A stretch of DNA of 64,000 bases from Capitulum mitella (GCA_030062745.1 CP099840.1:1922001-1986000); one strand, 5' to 3'; counted from the first letter of the stretch, positions 20,898 to 32,561 are shown. Numbers and translations are program-made. The notes: generated by a model from the sequence alone, not told the origin.

Positions 20898-22418
20898 ATG
20901 ATCGGCGCCCTTCTGTCGGCCCTGTGGCGGCCGCTCTCCTGGCTGTTCAGCCCCATGACGGTCGCCGCGCTGGCGGTCGCTCTGGGCCTGCTGTACCGTC
21001 ATCTCACCAGGAACTTCGACTTCTGGCCGTCACGGGGCGTGCCCGGACCCCCGGGGAAGCTGCCCTGGGGCTACAGTCGCCGAATTCTCCCCGTTTACGA
21101 GTTACACAATATGCTCTACACGAAGCACGGCGGCAAAAGGTTCTGCGGCTTCATCGACCTCGGCGCTCCAACTCTGTTCGTCGGAGATCTGGACCTCATT
21201 CGCGCCATCAATATCAAGGACTTTGAACACTTCACCGATCACCGAGACTTTGTCTTCAGCGACGGTCATAAAGACATGCTCATAGCTGTCAACGGTAAGA
21301 AGTGGAAGGAGACGAGGGCGGTGATGTCGCCGACATTCTCTGCCAGCAAGTTGAAGGCCATGCACCAGCTTTGCCTGCACAACGCTTCCAGCCTAAACCG
21401 GTACCTGCGCGAGGAGATGCAAAGCAAGGGCGAAATCGAACTGAAGGACTCATTTGGCCGTTTCACCATGGACAACATCGCTTCTTGTGCTTTCGGGGTA
21501 AACTGTAACTCGTTTGAAGATCCGAACACAGAGTTTGCAAAGTATGCTGGAACTTTCTTTGCACCTGTAGCGGGTTATCGACTTATTTACATCCTGGCAC
21601 GAATGCTGCTGCCAAAATGGTTCTCAAGGAGGTTCCCTGATCCCTTCAAGACGTCGAACGCATTCTTCAAGGGAGTGGTCAACGCCACAATCAAGCAACG
21701 CCTGCAAGAGACTACGACACGAAAAGACTTCCTGCAGCTCATGCTTGACACGAAGGACAAGAGCGGCGAGCGCGTGCTCAGCAACGACAGCATCGTCACG
21801 CAGTCGATACTGTTCTTCATGGCCGGCTACGACACGACCGCCATGCTGCTGACGTTCGCCGGGTACGCGCTGGCCACCCACCCGGACTGCCAGCGGGCCG
21901 CCCAGCGCGAGATCGACGACGTCCTGGAGAAGCACGGCGGCCGGCTGACCTACGAGGCCGTCGGCGAGATGGCGTACCTGGAAAGGGTGCTGAGCGAGAC
22001 GCTGCGCCTGTACCCGCCGCTCATGGCCACGGAGCGCCGGTGCTCCAAGGACTACGTCCTTCCCGGCACGGACCTGCGCCTCGAGAGGGGCACCGTGGTC
22101 CACATGCCGATCCTGGCCATCCACCGCGACCCGGACATCTACCCGGACCCGCTGCGCTTCGACCCGGACCGCTTCCTGCCCGAGGCGAAGGAGCGGCGCC
22201 ACCCGTGCGCCTTCCGACCGTTCGGCAGCGGGCCGCGCAACTGCATCGCCATGCGGTTCGCGCTGTTCGAGGCGAAGGTGGCGCTGGTGGCCGTGCTGCG
22301 GGAGAACATGCTGGCGCCGGGGCCGCGCACCCCGGCTCAGGAAGTGCCTATCGACCCGTCAAAGTTCATTATGGCACCCCTGGGCGGCCTTTTCATCAAG
22401 GTGCTGCCCAGAAGTTAA
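20898..22418 (+). CDS. Cytochrome P450 monooxygenase, CYP3 clan, intronless
   Basis: The 506-residue product has all the landmarks of a full-length microsomal P450, which oxidises lipophilic substrates on the endoplasmic reticulum using electrons from P450 reductase. A hydrophobic anchor covers about residues 18-33, followed by the hinge PGPPG (49-53). The C-helix WKETR starts at 136. The I-helix oxygen-activating motif AGYDTT is at 309-314. The K-helix ETLR is at 367-370, the FDPDRF motif at 421-426 and the haem-binding loop FGSGPRNCIA at 442-451, with C449 as haem ligand. The GPRNCIxMRFA loop and the overall length fit the CYP3 clan (CYP6/CYP9/CYP3 relatives), whose arthropod members often act on toxins and hormones; the substrate is unknown. 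The last glycine of the haem motif is alanine. The whole coding region is one exon, and the second half is markedly GC-rich. The ATG at 20898 gives the expected anchor. Confidence 0.95.
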   Translation: MIGALLSALWRPLSWLFSPMTVAALAVALGLLYRHLTRNFDFWPSRGVPGPPGKLPWGYSRRILPVYELHNMLYTKHGGKRFCGFIDLGAPTLFVGDLDLIRAINIKDFEHFTDHRDFVFSDGHKDMLIAVNGKKWKETRAVMSPTFSASKLKAMHQLCLHNASSLNRYLREEMQSKGEIELKDSFGRFTMDNIASCAFGVNCNSFEDPNTEFAKYAGTFFAPVAGYRLIYILARMLLPKWFSRRFPDPFKTSNAFFKGVVNATIKQRLQETTTRKDFLQLMLDTKDKSGERVLSNDSIVTQSILFFMAGYDTTAMLLTFAGYALATHPDCQRAAQREIDDVLEKHGGRLTYEAVGEMAYLERVLSETLRLYPPLMATERRCSKDYVLPGTDLRLERGTVVHMPILAIHRDPDIYPDPLRFDPDRFLPEAKERRHPCAFRPFGSGPRNCIAMRFALFEAKVALVAVLRENMLAPGPRTPAQEVPIDPSKFIMAPLGGLFIKVLPRS

Positions 22419-22849
22419 GGGAACATTCAGCTGCTTTTAAAAGGCACCAAGATAAGGCAGCCTGGAAGAAGCATTCTGATCGGAAACGGGCTTTGAGAGG
22501 CACGAAATGAAGCTGTCAATGTTTATCAAGCGGTGGTTTCAAACAGATCCTGGTGGCCACGGCTGTCACGATACCACAGACCGCTGCGATTTATGTGACC
22601 GGTTTTATGATAAAAGAGAATAATTCCGAAATAAACGCAATCCATCTGAGTGATGCTCTTTTCGATTCGGGAGACGTTTCGTGGGACGATGATTCTGGCT
22701 GCACGTCAGAAGAGAAAACGCTACGGGAAGTAATTCCCTCTGCTACGAATAATAAAGCTGAAGACGGCTTCCTGAGCGGCAGCCTGTGTACAAACACCTC
22801 GACAGCCGGGCAGTCAACGGCATCATACTTCATACACCAAACGTGTCCT

Positions 22850-22855
22850 AATAAA
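22850..22855 (+). terminator. Poly(A) signal AATAAA of the P450 gene
   Basis: AATAAA lies 432 bp after the P450 stop codon and is followed within 25 bases by a T-rich stretch, as at a cleavage site. Other AATAAA hexamers upstream, for example near 22630, could serve as alternatives. This is a pattern match only. Confidence 0.55.
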
Positions 22856-25032
22856 CTTGGGAATCGCTCCTGTTTTTTTTTTTAATGGTTCATTATACAA
22901 AATCCGCTGGCGTTGCCAACGCAAACAAAAAAGCGACAACAGGTAAGAGCACTTAGCCGTGCATCTTCATACTTTGGTACAGACGCTGTTCAGGACATCA
23001 CCACACGTACCATTCCGCCCGTCCAAGCAAACGAAAGACGACAAATATCAGAAGCAACTGCCGGCAAGCCAGTGGGCCATTACTGCAAGTGAACTTCGGT
23101 TGTGTTTTGGGCGAAATCAAACGTTTGGGCACGCCTGCAGCACTCATATGCCCATCGCCGAGCTCTCACGGCCTCCACCAAGGAGCAACTGTCCTGGCTC
23201 CAAACGAGAGCAGGTGACGAGTGCTCTCAACATCAATCGATGGCGGTGGCGAGCCAAATGTTCCAGGCGTGCCACGCTTCACAATCACACGCAACAGCCG
23301 GCGAGCAGGGTCCTCATAAAAATCTCAGTGAAACCGACCAGGCAACTTCCCTCGCACTGGTGGAGGTTCCTAGCAACACCCCTCCGTTTTTTGCCAACTT
23401 AGGACAAACAGCTTGCGTTAGGCGAGCCAAATTTCCCATATCTGTTCCACCACCAATTTGGCGATGCAGGGTGCCAAAGAGTTCCAAGTACGTTGGAAAT
23501 TCTCGTAGTTATGCCTGAAAATGTACGTTACTGCCGGTCCGCTCGGCGCAGCCGAAAGAATAGCACCAAACGGCAGACGTCACGGATGTTATCTCTGCGT
23601 ATGCCCCGCAGCCTGCAGTTTTCCAGAAGTTGTGATACGTCTCTCCTACTTTCTAAGGTATCAAATAGGTAGTTCGCACTGGCAACACAATTTCTTGAAC
23701 TGCGATATCTAACGAAAGGGATTTCAACCGTAGCTTGTCATGCAACGCCCGAGAAGAATGATTGCCACCCCCTAGCCATTCCTGCTGAACTGCAGTCAGC
23801 TTAATCCCCCCTCCCGATTTCTGGAACCGTGGCTACGTCCATGGATGACGCACAGTCGACTTCCCTTTACCCTACGCATTACAACGCCTGTTTACAAACA
23901 CTAAACTATGTGCGATTACGTTGCTAATGAAATGGGGATTTGAATGGTGTGTAAGGCGCAACATTACCTACTGTACGTTGAACAATAACGAATATGAAAT
24001 ACCAAAGCTTATGAGTTCTTCGTCGCCGGTAAAACATGTCGGTTTTTACATCAACGCAACTCACTAGAAAAGCAATATCACTTCTTATGCGACCAACCAC
24101 TTATTCATTGCACGTCTGATATGAAAATCAAAATAAGTATGTGAAAAATGTGTTTCTGCGAACTAATATGTGGCACACGGAGCACGAAAACGGAATCCAC
24201 GGTCATCTTTACTTCGTTCTGGAAACTGCAGAGCCTGTTTACAAATGCCAAGTTGGGTAGGTGATGACATTTTACTCAGTTACAGATCAAACCTCATCGA
24301 AAAATCAAACATTTATAACGCCCAACATACACCCACGTACACTCCGAAACAATCAAATGCTAAATTACTTATCATTCTGTTGCTAATGAAATTGGGAACC
24401 GAGTGGCGTTTAGGCTGTGGCATCTTTTTTTCGTCATAGCGTCGCTGCCAGTAGCATATAGCAGTTTTCGAATCATTACCCCTTTACCAGGGAAGTCTTC
24501 AATTACCATCTCTTGCACGGCACGACGGGTAAATGGATATATGGTCCTCGTCGCCCGGCCGTACTTCGATGGCGGACGGTGGAAAAATAACTCCCAGGAA
24601 CTCAAATTCCATTCCACGCATCATCTCAAAACGCATCGAGCGGGGATTCATCGTGCCGTGCGTATCACCGCGATTAGCAGCTCACATCCCACAGTATCCC
24701 ACAAACCGCACAAAACCTGGATGCCTCAAAAAGGTGATGCAATTAAAGCTCATCTGAATGAATGCCAATGCACCGCAACAGTAAAGGCCGCCGCACACTG
24801 GTTCATCAGGCAGGTTCATTACGTCGATCCGGCCTCTCAGCTACAATTTTGTGGTCGACTGAGACTGCAACCAGCCGGAAACACAAATCATAGTTGCGCT
24901 TGCTTGGTTAAGGTCGGCAACTGCGTGGCATGGCAATGGACGAGAAAATCGTTGGACTGATCAATTTTTTCGTCGCTGGAAACTGCGCGATGTCAAGAAA
25001 TGCAACGGCCGCCATCTCTGAACAACATGAGC
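22856..25032. other. AT-richer intergenic DNA, no gene seen
   Basis: Composition drops sharply in GC just after the P450 3' end. Open frames of 60-185 codons occur (for example 24403-24960 on plus) but show no recognisable domain and no supporting splice pattern. No tandem repeat or complete mobile element was recognised. Confidence 0.5.
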
Positions 25033-25040
25033 ATTTAGAA

Positions 25041-25309
25041 CAGGGACGTAGCCAAGGGGAGGGGGCATGAGGGCCATGGCCCCCTGAACCAAGCGGTCTT
25101 CACTAGATATTTAGCGATTTCTCAGGAGTACGGAATAGTGATCACATATACGTTGCAAAAACAAACATTATTTGTTTTTCCTGTGCGTTCAATATGAGGC
25201 AAATTGCATAAATTGCTGTCGTTTTATGAACTTCGTCATACGCCAGTGGCATATGATAAAAGCTGACATCTGCCCACCCCCTTCGAGGAAAATCCTGGCT
25301 ACGTGCCTG
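25041..25309. mobile_element. hAT-type MITE (269 bp) with 8-bp target duplication
   Basis: The left end starts CAGGGACGTAGCCA and the right end, read on the other strand, starts CAGGCACGTAGCCA, giving 14-bp terminal inverted repeats with one mismatch. Both are followed inward by G-rich sequence. The element is flanked by identical 8-bp copies of ATTTAGAA at 25033-25040 and 25310-25317. An 8-bp duplication and ends beginning with CAGGG are typical of the hAT superfamily. There is no coding capacity, so it is a non-autonomous element. Confidence 0.85.
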
Positions 25310-25590
25310 ATTTAGAATGAAGCGCAAAACAGCTCTAAAGCATAACAAGGTATATGAAAGCAATGTGAAGACATTTTTTCATCGCAAAAACATACGCGAG
25401 AATATCGCCACGTGAGACTTACATCTCCCATCCCGACATGGAAATGATGAGATCCTTTCTGTGAGAAAATCGGAACTGTGAGGCCGGATCGACCGAATGA
25501 ACCTGCCGAATCGCCCAGTGTGCAGCGGCCGTAGGTGTAACGTGAGCTGTATGTACATAAATAATCCGCACCATATAATATATGATAAAC

Positions 25591-25679
25591 GTGGTATATG
25601 GTATGGCATATAAGGAATATTATATGGTATACATGCATGACGTATATGTCTTACATGTATACCATATACCATATACCAC
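25591..25679. repeat. AT-rich imperfect inverted repeat
   Basis: GTGGTATATGGTATGG near 25591 is mirrored by CCATATACCATATACCAC ending at 25679. The intervening sequence is also rich in TATATGGTATAC-like palindromes, so the stretch could form a cruciform. Confidence 0.7.
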
Positions 25680-26247
25680 ACGGAGCATGTATGGGTGCTA
25701 ATGGAGTATGCATGATACAGAGATGAGCACTATCGCACATAGGATGTGGTGCATGACGTATATATTCTATGCAGAGATCAACTGGAGTGAACAAGATGCA
25801 TGTGAACGATGGTCGACGCCTGTGAGTGTGGTTTACAAACGTAACAAATGTGGCTTTACGCAATGCCTGTGACGAGGTAGGCTTCGCGGTGTTCTTTTTT
25901 TCTCGGATCGTTGTCTCGGGCAGGAGAGTTCTTCGTTACACTACAGACCAATGGCTTCGACACCTGACGACACCTGTAGATCCTGCTGGTCGAAGTGTCG
26001 TGTAATAAGTAACAATGCGAACGAGGATAACAATCCGAAACATGTTTTCACCAGAGGAAATGCGGAGAAAAAATGGAATTTCTGGAAGTGGAAACATATA
26101 CATAAATCCATCCTGTGATTTTCCAAAACACATGTATTTCAATCGATGCTTCAGCAGACAACTATTATCGCAAGCAAATCAAAGGTAAATGTCAAACCAA
26201 CTTAGGAATGGCGACATCACTTCATCGTTGCAAACGCAATGAAGTCG

Positions 26248-26280
26248 TTTCTTTGTGTCACTCTCAGTGACACAAAGAAA
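26248..26280. repeat. Perfect 15-bp hairpin with 3-base loop
   Basis: TTTCTTTGTGTCACT (26248-26262) and its exact reverse complement (26266-26280) flank the spacer CTC. No run of T follows and no gene ends nearby, so it is not a terminator that I can tie to a transcript. Confidence 0.9.
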
Positions 26281-27057
26281 ACCGGATTTTTTTTTCCTTT
26301 TGGTATGGGCTTCGTCATGGGGGGCACATCCACCCCCACTTTCCGGAACGGATGTGGAATCTCTTTCGTGCTCTTCATCCTTTTAGGTATAGACTGTACT
26401 TTCATCTTGTGAATAAAGGAGACGGCATTCATTGTCACGAGTTTCAGAGGACAATAGTCGCGTTCCGTTTGTGCAGTGCGCCATCCGTGGTGTTTGAAAA
26501 TTATCTGTTTAGGCATTGGTCAATTACTGTGCCCAAGTAATACACGCAGTTTTAATAACATTAACCCTTTTCCTTTTACGGGGACAGGGTATTCTGTGAT
26601 TACTGGCGGCGAGTGAGAATTCGTTACGTTACATTTGCCACGTTTGTGAACGTTTTGCATGCAATTTAACTTCCACCTAACCTTGTAAAACGCCTTTTTA
26701 CGGTTATGAGGGAAATTACTGACAAATCGTTGCCCTCGAAGCTGCGAAATAAAATGACCTAAATCGAAGTCTGGATCTCGGCGTAGGAGAGGTGCATGCC
26801 CGCGCCGGCGCCAGCACGCAGTGTGTGCGAGTGTATACGCCCACTAAAAAATCCGAGACGGCTCCCCAGGCTCCTGGCGAGGGTGCCGATTTGTATTCTT
26901 TTGTGAAGGCCCGAGTCCCCCCATGTTGATCTGACCTCCCCCCAGGGCCTATTTTAAGGAAAAATGACTGCGGAGGCAATTCTGCGAACGAGACGCATTG
27001 GCTGAGACCACCCTCCCCCCAGCATTTGTGTTCTCCTTATTGAATTTTGTCCACTTC

Positions 27058-27125
<68 letters not shown>
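27058..27125. repeat. (AT)n microsatellite with a second short tract at about 27181-27196
   Basis: About 68 bp of TA dinucleotides with one C interruption near 27071. A second short TA run follows 55 bp later. The DNA between them starts CCTAAGGAAA and ends TTTTCCTAA, so the whole unit is roughly palindromic. Confidence 0.9.
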
Positions 27126-27129
<4 letters not shown>

Positions 27130-27649
27130 TCCTAAGGAAAGGACATGAATGAATGTTGAATGAAATGAATGTTTTCCTAAATATATATATATATAAGGGC
27201 GAATTACGATGAACACTTCCACAGCGCTCTGTCATTAACTGATATGTCTTTTGGAAGAAATCATGTGTGCAAAATATGTCCTTGGTCCAGCACTCTTAAG
27301 CACTTTCACACGAAGACTGTATGTCGTTTGTGCTGGATTTTATTTTATTTCGATGAAATTCGCGCTGGCTTTTGTGCATTCCGACCCCATTAAATTCAAA
27401 GAACACCATTTCACTTATCCCCAGCAAGAACTCATTCTCCATGGACTTGTGATCCCTGGGAGATTCGCTCAGGGAGAAATGTGTCTGAAATGCCCCCAAA
27501 CGTGTTTTGTGCTTCAGTTTTTTAAACCAAGTGCACGATATGCATAAAATGCACATCTTAGTACTCCTTTTGACACACTGGACCGAAAGACACTTCGCAT
27601 TCTCTCTCAGGTCATAGGTCACTGGCCCTGTCGGCAGCAGTGTGGCTTA

Positions 27650-29690
27650 GGTGGGAATGATACTTCAGTCCTCTTAATGGTCTCGGGGTTCTGGCGACGA
27701 TGCTATTCGACGACTTGCAGCAGGTACTGCTTTTGCCCTTCATCCTTCGTCAGCACCTTATTGTACACTTGGATAAGAGCCACAGCTCGTTCGGCGAAGT
27801 CACTAACTACTGCGATCCCGCACAGGACTTTCTTAGCGTCCGTGAAGCCAGGTGCTGTCTCCCAGTCAGCGGGATCGGCGGCAAGGAAGTCCATGTTGAT
27901 GCCGTAGGCTTTCAGGTTTCCCACCAACTTTGCGGTAATGAAGTCGACGATGATCTTCCTGGGACGAGAACCTCCTTTTCTGCGAGATCCACCTGCGCTC
28001 GCTGGGAGGACTCTCCGATCCCTGTTCCTGGAGTGCCGCGATCATCCTCGTCTTCATTTCACACGGCACGCCCTCGTCGAAGAACGACACACCAGCCAGT
28101 TCTTCGCTGGGGCACCATAATAGGTGATTGTTATAATAAATCATATGTCGACTGTAATGTCTAATAGATAATAGGTGATCGGCAAACTCCTTGGAGATCC
28201 CCTTCGAAATTTCAGTATTCACATCAGGCTTTGCAGAACGGCCAGGTCGTGCACGGAAGCGCTGACCGCCGATGAAGAGCAGAACCATGCACTGACGTAC
28301 AAAACAACCATGAAAGAGACGAAGCGCTTGAGTGCTCCCAATTCACTGAGAGGCACGGAGAACTGATGGCAAAGCAAGAAGATCTTGATCCCTCAGATTA
28401 TGCGCCCCATCCATCTGGCGCGATGGAACCATCTATCTGGCACGTTGGAGAGCACCTGGCTGGGGAACTTGATTCCCCGTGGAGGTTCTTGACCAAAGGG
28501 GATAATCGAGACCTCAAAGAACCAACGATAATCATCGCTAGGCTGGATTTTGGCGAGCTTCTCACGGCAGAAGGCGACGAAGCGATCATTGGAAGAGAAA
28601 AACGTCTCGGCCACTGCTGACTCCAGGTCTTCATACACCATGGGTTCCAACTTGTTCTAATCAATGAGCCTCCACCTCTTCTTGAAGCTCTTGAACAAGG
28701 AGATCGCGCTCCCGAGGACGGACCGAAGCGCATGGAGAAAGCCGCCTCTGCCACCAGTTTGACGATATGATGACGACAAGCAAAGTGAAAAGGCCGTCAC
28801 TCAAGCTTCTGCTGAAGAAGCGTGTTTGCTCCCACAACTTGTCCAGTATTGCTGGAGGTGGTGTCGAAGCTCACGACGACGACGTTGTCCGAAAGCTCCC
28901 AGTCTTCCAGACAAAGCACGACAACGTCGGCTGGCGTTGCTCCGGCTCTACTTGCAACTTCCAAACACCGAAGAGCTTGGCGGCACTTCTTGGACAGGTT
29001 ACAATGACAGAGTCGATCCACCTTTTCCTTTCCATCATCAGTAACAGTTTGCCGTCCCAGTGGACCACCAGGTTGGGTGACGCGGAGAAAGAATGCTAGA
29101 TTTCGTCCGCAACGGCTTTCCTCTGCGATCTACGTGCGCGCGTGCCCGAGCTTCTGTGATCGTCAGTTCAGAGGAGTCGTGGCCGAGGACCGAAGCCGTC
29201 GCCGATAGGAAGTGAATTGCAGAGCGATCATTGAGCTTGGTCCGATCGAGGGCTGCTGCCTGACCAGGAGTGGCGATGTTCTTGGCTCTCCTGCAGGGCC
29301 GCTTCGAAGGCATGGCCAAGGGCTGCGGGTCATCCTGATCTGTCAGTTGTGTGTTGTCGGTAGGTGAGTATTCCAGCTGGGCAGTTGCCTCCTGCTCGGT
29401 CTGCTGTTTAATCTAACGGCGAGCCCTTTAAAGCTTCGGCATACTGTTGTCGGTGAAGAGCTCGCTCCTCCTTCTCAGAAAGGAACTTATCGAATACCAC
29501 CATGACGCCTCGGCGACCTGGCTCCCTTTGGGCCTAGAGAATGTCTTTATCCTCTTGGTTTTGATGATCTTAATGGTGCCGACAAGGACAAGGTCAAAAA
29601 GATTGTTAAGGCTGTCCCTAAATCCATTCTTCTTGTCAATTTCCGGCGTGAGCCTCCAGAATTTGCCTTTGGTACTGGTCAAGCTTCCTG
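27650..29690 (-). pseudogene. Decayed transposase-like gene, RNase-H-like FDTTSSNTG family
   Basis: Minus-strand segments in shifting frames show, from 5' to 3', a segment like AALDRTKLNDRSAIHFL (about 29.25 kb), a TVHWDGKLL-like stretch (about 29.05 kb), FDTTSSNTG (28868-28842), a WFHRARWMG segment (about 28434-28408) and a C-terminal segment ending near 27703. From memory this order of motifs matches a repeated family of uncharacterised proteins in aphids, Hydra and chelicerates that behaves like a DNA-transposon gene; the superfamily is uncertain and hAT-like is only a guess. The copy is broken in several places and not functional. I did not find its terminal repeats. C-rich remnants on both sides may belong to other elements. 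Confidence 0.6.
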
Positions 29691-29699
29691 TTGAGCTTC

Positions 29700-32290
29700 G
29701 TTATCACGTTCCGTTCCAGTGCAGTGAGAATACGGGCTTTGTTCCACACCTTCATCATTTCGCGGACGATCTGTGTTTTGACCTACCTCTGGGTAAGCCT
29801 ATCCACACGGTGGGACTGAAAATATTGCTGCAGCACTTCTCCCCGTGAAGGCAGTTCTGAGCACCGGTCAACCAAAATTCGGTTTTTTTCTCGTGGTGCA
29901 GCCATAGCGGCACAGACTTCCGTTATGAAAGGTACTTTCTGCATTGACGCAGGTGGTCCTTAAATATCCTGACGTCTAAGAACGCGCAGAAAATTGCCAG
30001 ACCGGCACCGTGGGTTACCGTGGCATGGCAAGGCGTGGTACTTCAAATATATAAGTCGCAGTCTGCAAACGATGGCCAGAATATTGGCGAGATGTTGCGG
30101 CAGCTTCGATTCTTCCCTAAATGAGACAGTAGGTTGCCTGTCCGGGATAGTTTCTGTTGATTTAATCTATCCCCAAAATACATTTTCTCGCCGAATTTTG
30201 GCCATATGTTTTTCAACACTGCGCAGAAGTGTAAAAGCTGTCCCAACACATGCAGAACAAACTTCTCCATTTCCAGGTTATCGGCCCCAAAATAAAAGTC
30301 ACCTCAGATTGAAATATTCGCCTTAGGCCCGCCTCAGTGAGATATCATCAACATTCGTCATTATCTGCAGTCTGGGCCATGCCATGTTCGTTAAGCAGAT
30401 GAAGCATGCTCATCGGATGCTCAAACCCATGAACTAGGAGCAGCAGGATTGGCGGTTTTAATATATGACTGATTAATTTTCCGTTTTCCTCGCGTAAAAC
30501 TCGGGTTTAACCGCCTAGTTCAATGAAGTTCTACCAATAAGGTACTGGGATTTAGCAGGGTTTTCGGATCAGGATGATTGGTGATGATTACAGCAGTGCT
30601 GGACTGTTACCGCATTCATATAAACCTTATCTCACCATGGCGAAACCGCCCTGCGCACCAGCTTGCCCTTCAGTTTTCTTGCGCTTGAACACATCAAAGA
30701 TGGTTATCATCATTTTTAACGTGCTTACGATGCAATGGAACGCCTTGGCCGCCCACCAGACAATCGCGGCATCGGGTGTCGGCGTATTAATTACGAAACA
30801 CGCTCGCCAGCGGTCACTAGGTGTGCCTGCAGTACGTATTATAAAGTGATGCTTCTAAGTGTGCTCCCACATTACTCAGTGATTCAACACATCCTTCGTT
30901 GATAAGATGCTGCTTTGCGAGCGCAGCGCTTTATGGAACACCTTCCTGGGTACGCTAGTACACCTGGCTGTTTTTTTCCTTGCATGGGCAAAGGATCTTG
31001 ACTGGGGGGGCAAAGTGTCCGACTGGGGGGCATTTGCCCCCCCAGTTAACATGTTAAAATAGGCCCTGCCTCCCCCCGTGTTAGTTTGGGCCCCCCCAAT
31101 ATTTTCTGCCGGTTCTAAAGGGAAATGGGCAACAAGAACAAAATGAGCGGCGGGAACAGAGAAGAGATAGACAGAAAGTATTCAATAAAGCATGAAGTGG
31201 TTATCTACCTTTCGACCTTCTTTCTATACATAAATGAGGATATATACAATTGTTATCCGATACATAACAACAAAAAACATACAAATTCCCTTTGGTCAAA
31301 ATAAAGTGGACTAAATCCACTGAAAAACTTGCATTTGCGGGAAGGTGCGATTGTCGGACCCTCGGCTCGGCCCCTCCCCAATCATTAACACAAAACGACG
31401 CCCCTGGCTCTAGGCGTTTGCTTTTGTCTCTTGATATGAACGTTTGTTTCCAGTTTATCATTCCAGAAGATCAATCCTGACAATGATAAGAAGCTTCCCT
31501 GAAGTTTCCGTTACCGAATGTGACTTCTTTCAGTACGTAATATGCTGTCCGGGCAAACCCTTGCTGCCCAAAGACCCATTTTATTGAAATCTGTAACGCC
31601 GTGTTGTTGACTCTGCATAAGGCTTTACACACTAGATGACTACACGAAGGTCTCCGGCCGGCATATCTCAGAAATGGGTTTTGACTGGTGCAAAAACGCA
31701 GCTCACTGTACTTTTGGACGGGCCCCATCGACTTCGGCTTTAGCTCCACCAACATGGATTTTGGCTCCAGCAGCTCTGGCTTGGCTTAATGTGTCTCACA
31801 GTCAAAGTACACATATAGGTCGCTTTTATGGATTATACACAATATTATGATACACATAGATATTTTGAGGAATCGCCACTCGGTTGTCTTTCTTGGGAAA
31901 AAAATTGTTTCACATAAATGCCAACTGTATTTAGATAAAAACATACTGGTATTGCTGAACAAGTGAGCCTAGCAGTGTCTGTAGCAGTGTGCGCGGCCTC
32001 TGTAGACTAATGTGCATCATAGATCCTCTTTTTAATCAGTAAATGTTTTACCTGAAATGTCATAATAAATTAAGATAGAACAAGTATGAAGCAGTATGCT
32101 GGGGTCCATCACTATGACACGACATTTTTTCTTTGACGGAAATCCAGCTCTGGTCCCATGAGCATTTCCTTTTTAAGGCTCTACCTATGCCTGAAAATAG
32201 CAATGAACAGTCCCCACCACATGGAGATAAAGGGGTCGCGTCCCCTCCTCCTCTCTGCGCGCTGCAGAGTTGCATGCGCCGAAAACTTAC
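29700..32290. other. No further exon recognised; short G/C-run repeat remnants
   Basis: If the WAVE-homology exon at 32291-32561 is spliced leftwards, this stretch is part of its first intron. Paired G- and C-runs around 31000-31100 resemble the ends of decayed transposable elements. One block, AGGGCCTATTTTA, recurs in inverse orientation near 26945. No continuation of the domain was recognised. Confidence 0.45.
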
Positions 32291-32561
32291 GGGTGGCGGT
32301 GTCATTATTCTTGAGATCTTCCACCTTCTCCTTAACAATGTCCACACGGTTTTGCAGGGCCTGAGTCCGCTTGGAAATGGCGCAGAAGCTGTCTTGCAAA
32401 TCCTGGAAAACGTCTTCGGCGGCGAGGGCGATGCTTGACAGCTGCCTGACCACATTGGCCAGGGTAAAGTTCGCAACCGCCTCGCATTCATCTTCGGCGT
32501 AAGACTGTTCCTTACCATCGCTCAAACGGATGGGGAAAACCTGCCGCAAATAAAACGGCAT
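32291..32561 (-). CDS. First coding exon of a WAVE-homology-domain protein (NHS/GUKH or WAVE/SCAR)
   Basis: The exon begins with ATG at 32561 and encodes 90 residues before a strong donor (C|GTAAGT, donor bases 32290-32285), ending in phase 1. The product starts MPFYLRQVFPIRL, and contains AVANFTLANVVRQLSSIALA then AEDVFQDL, followed by an amphipathic helix (ALQNRVDIVKEKVEDL). The LAN-x-x-RQLSS-x-x-x-x-AED-x-F pattern is the start of the WAVE homology domain, which docks such proteins into the Abi/Sra/Nap actin-regulatory complex. The MPF start resembles vertebrate NHS and Drosophila Guk-holder proteins; WAVE/SCAR starts MPL. Later exons were not found and may lie left of the window or be too small to see. 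An isolated exon copy is possible, but frame and donor are intact. Confidence 0.65.

Larger units (their letters stand above)
25318..27640. other. AT-rich intergenic DNA with inverted repeats and (AT)n
   Basis: No gene was recognised. The region holds an AT-rich inverted repeat (25591-25679), a perfect 15-bp hairpin (26248-26280), C-rich remnants near 26320 and 26920 that look like ends of degraded transposable elements, and an (AT)n tract at 27058-27125. Confidence 0.5.
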
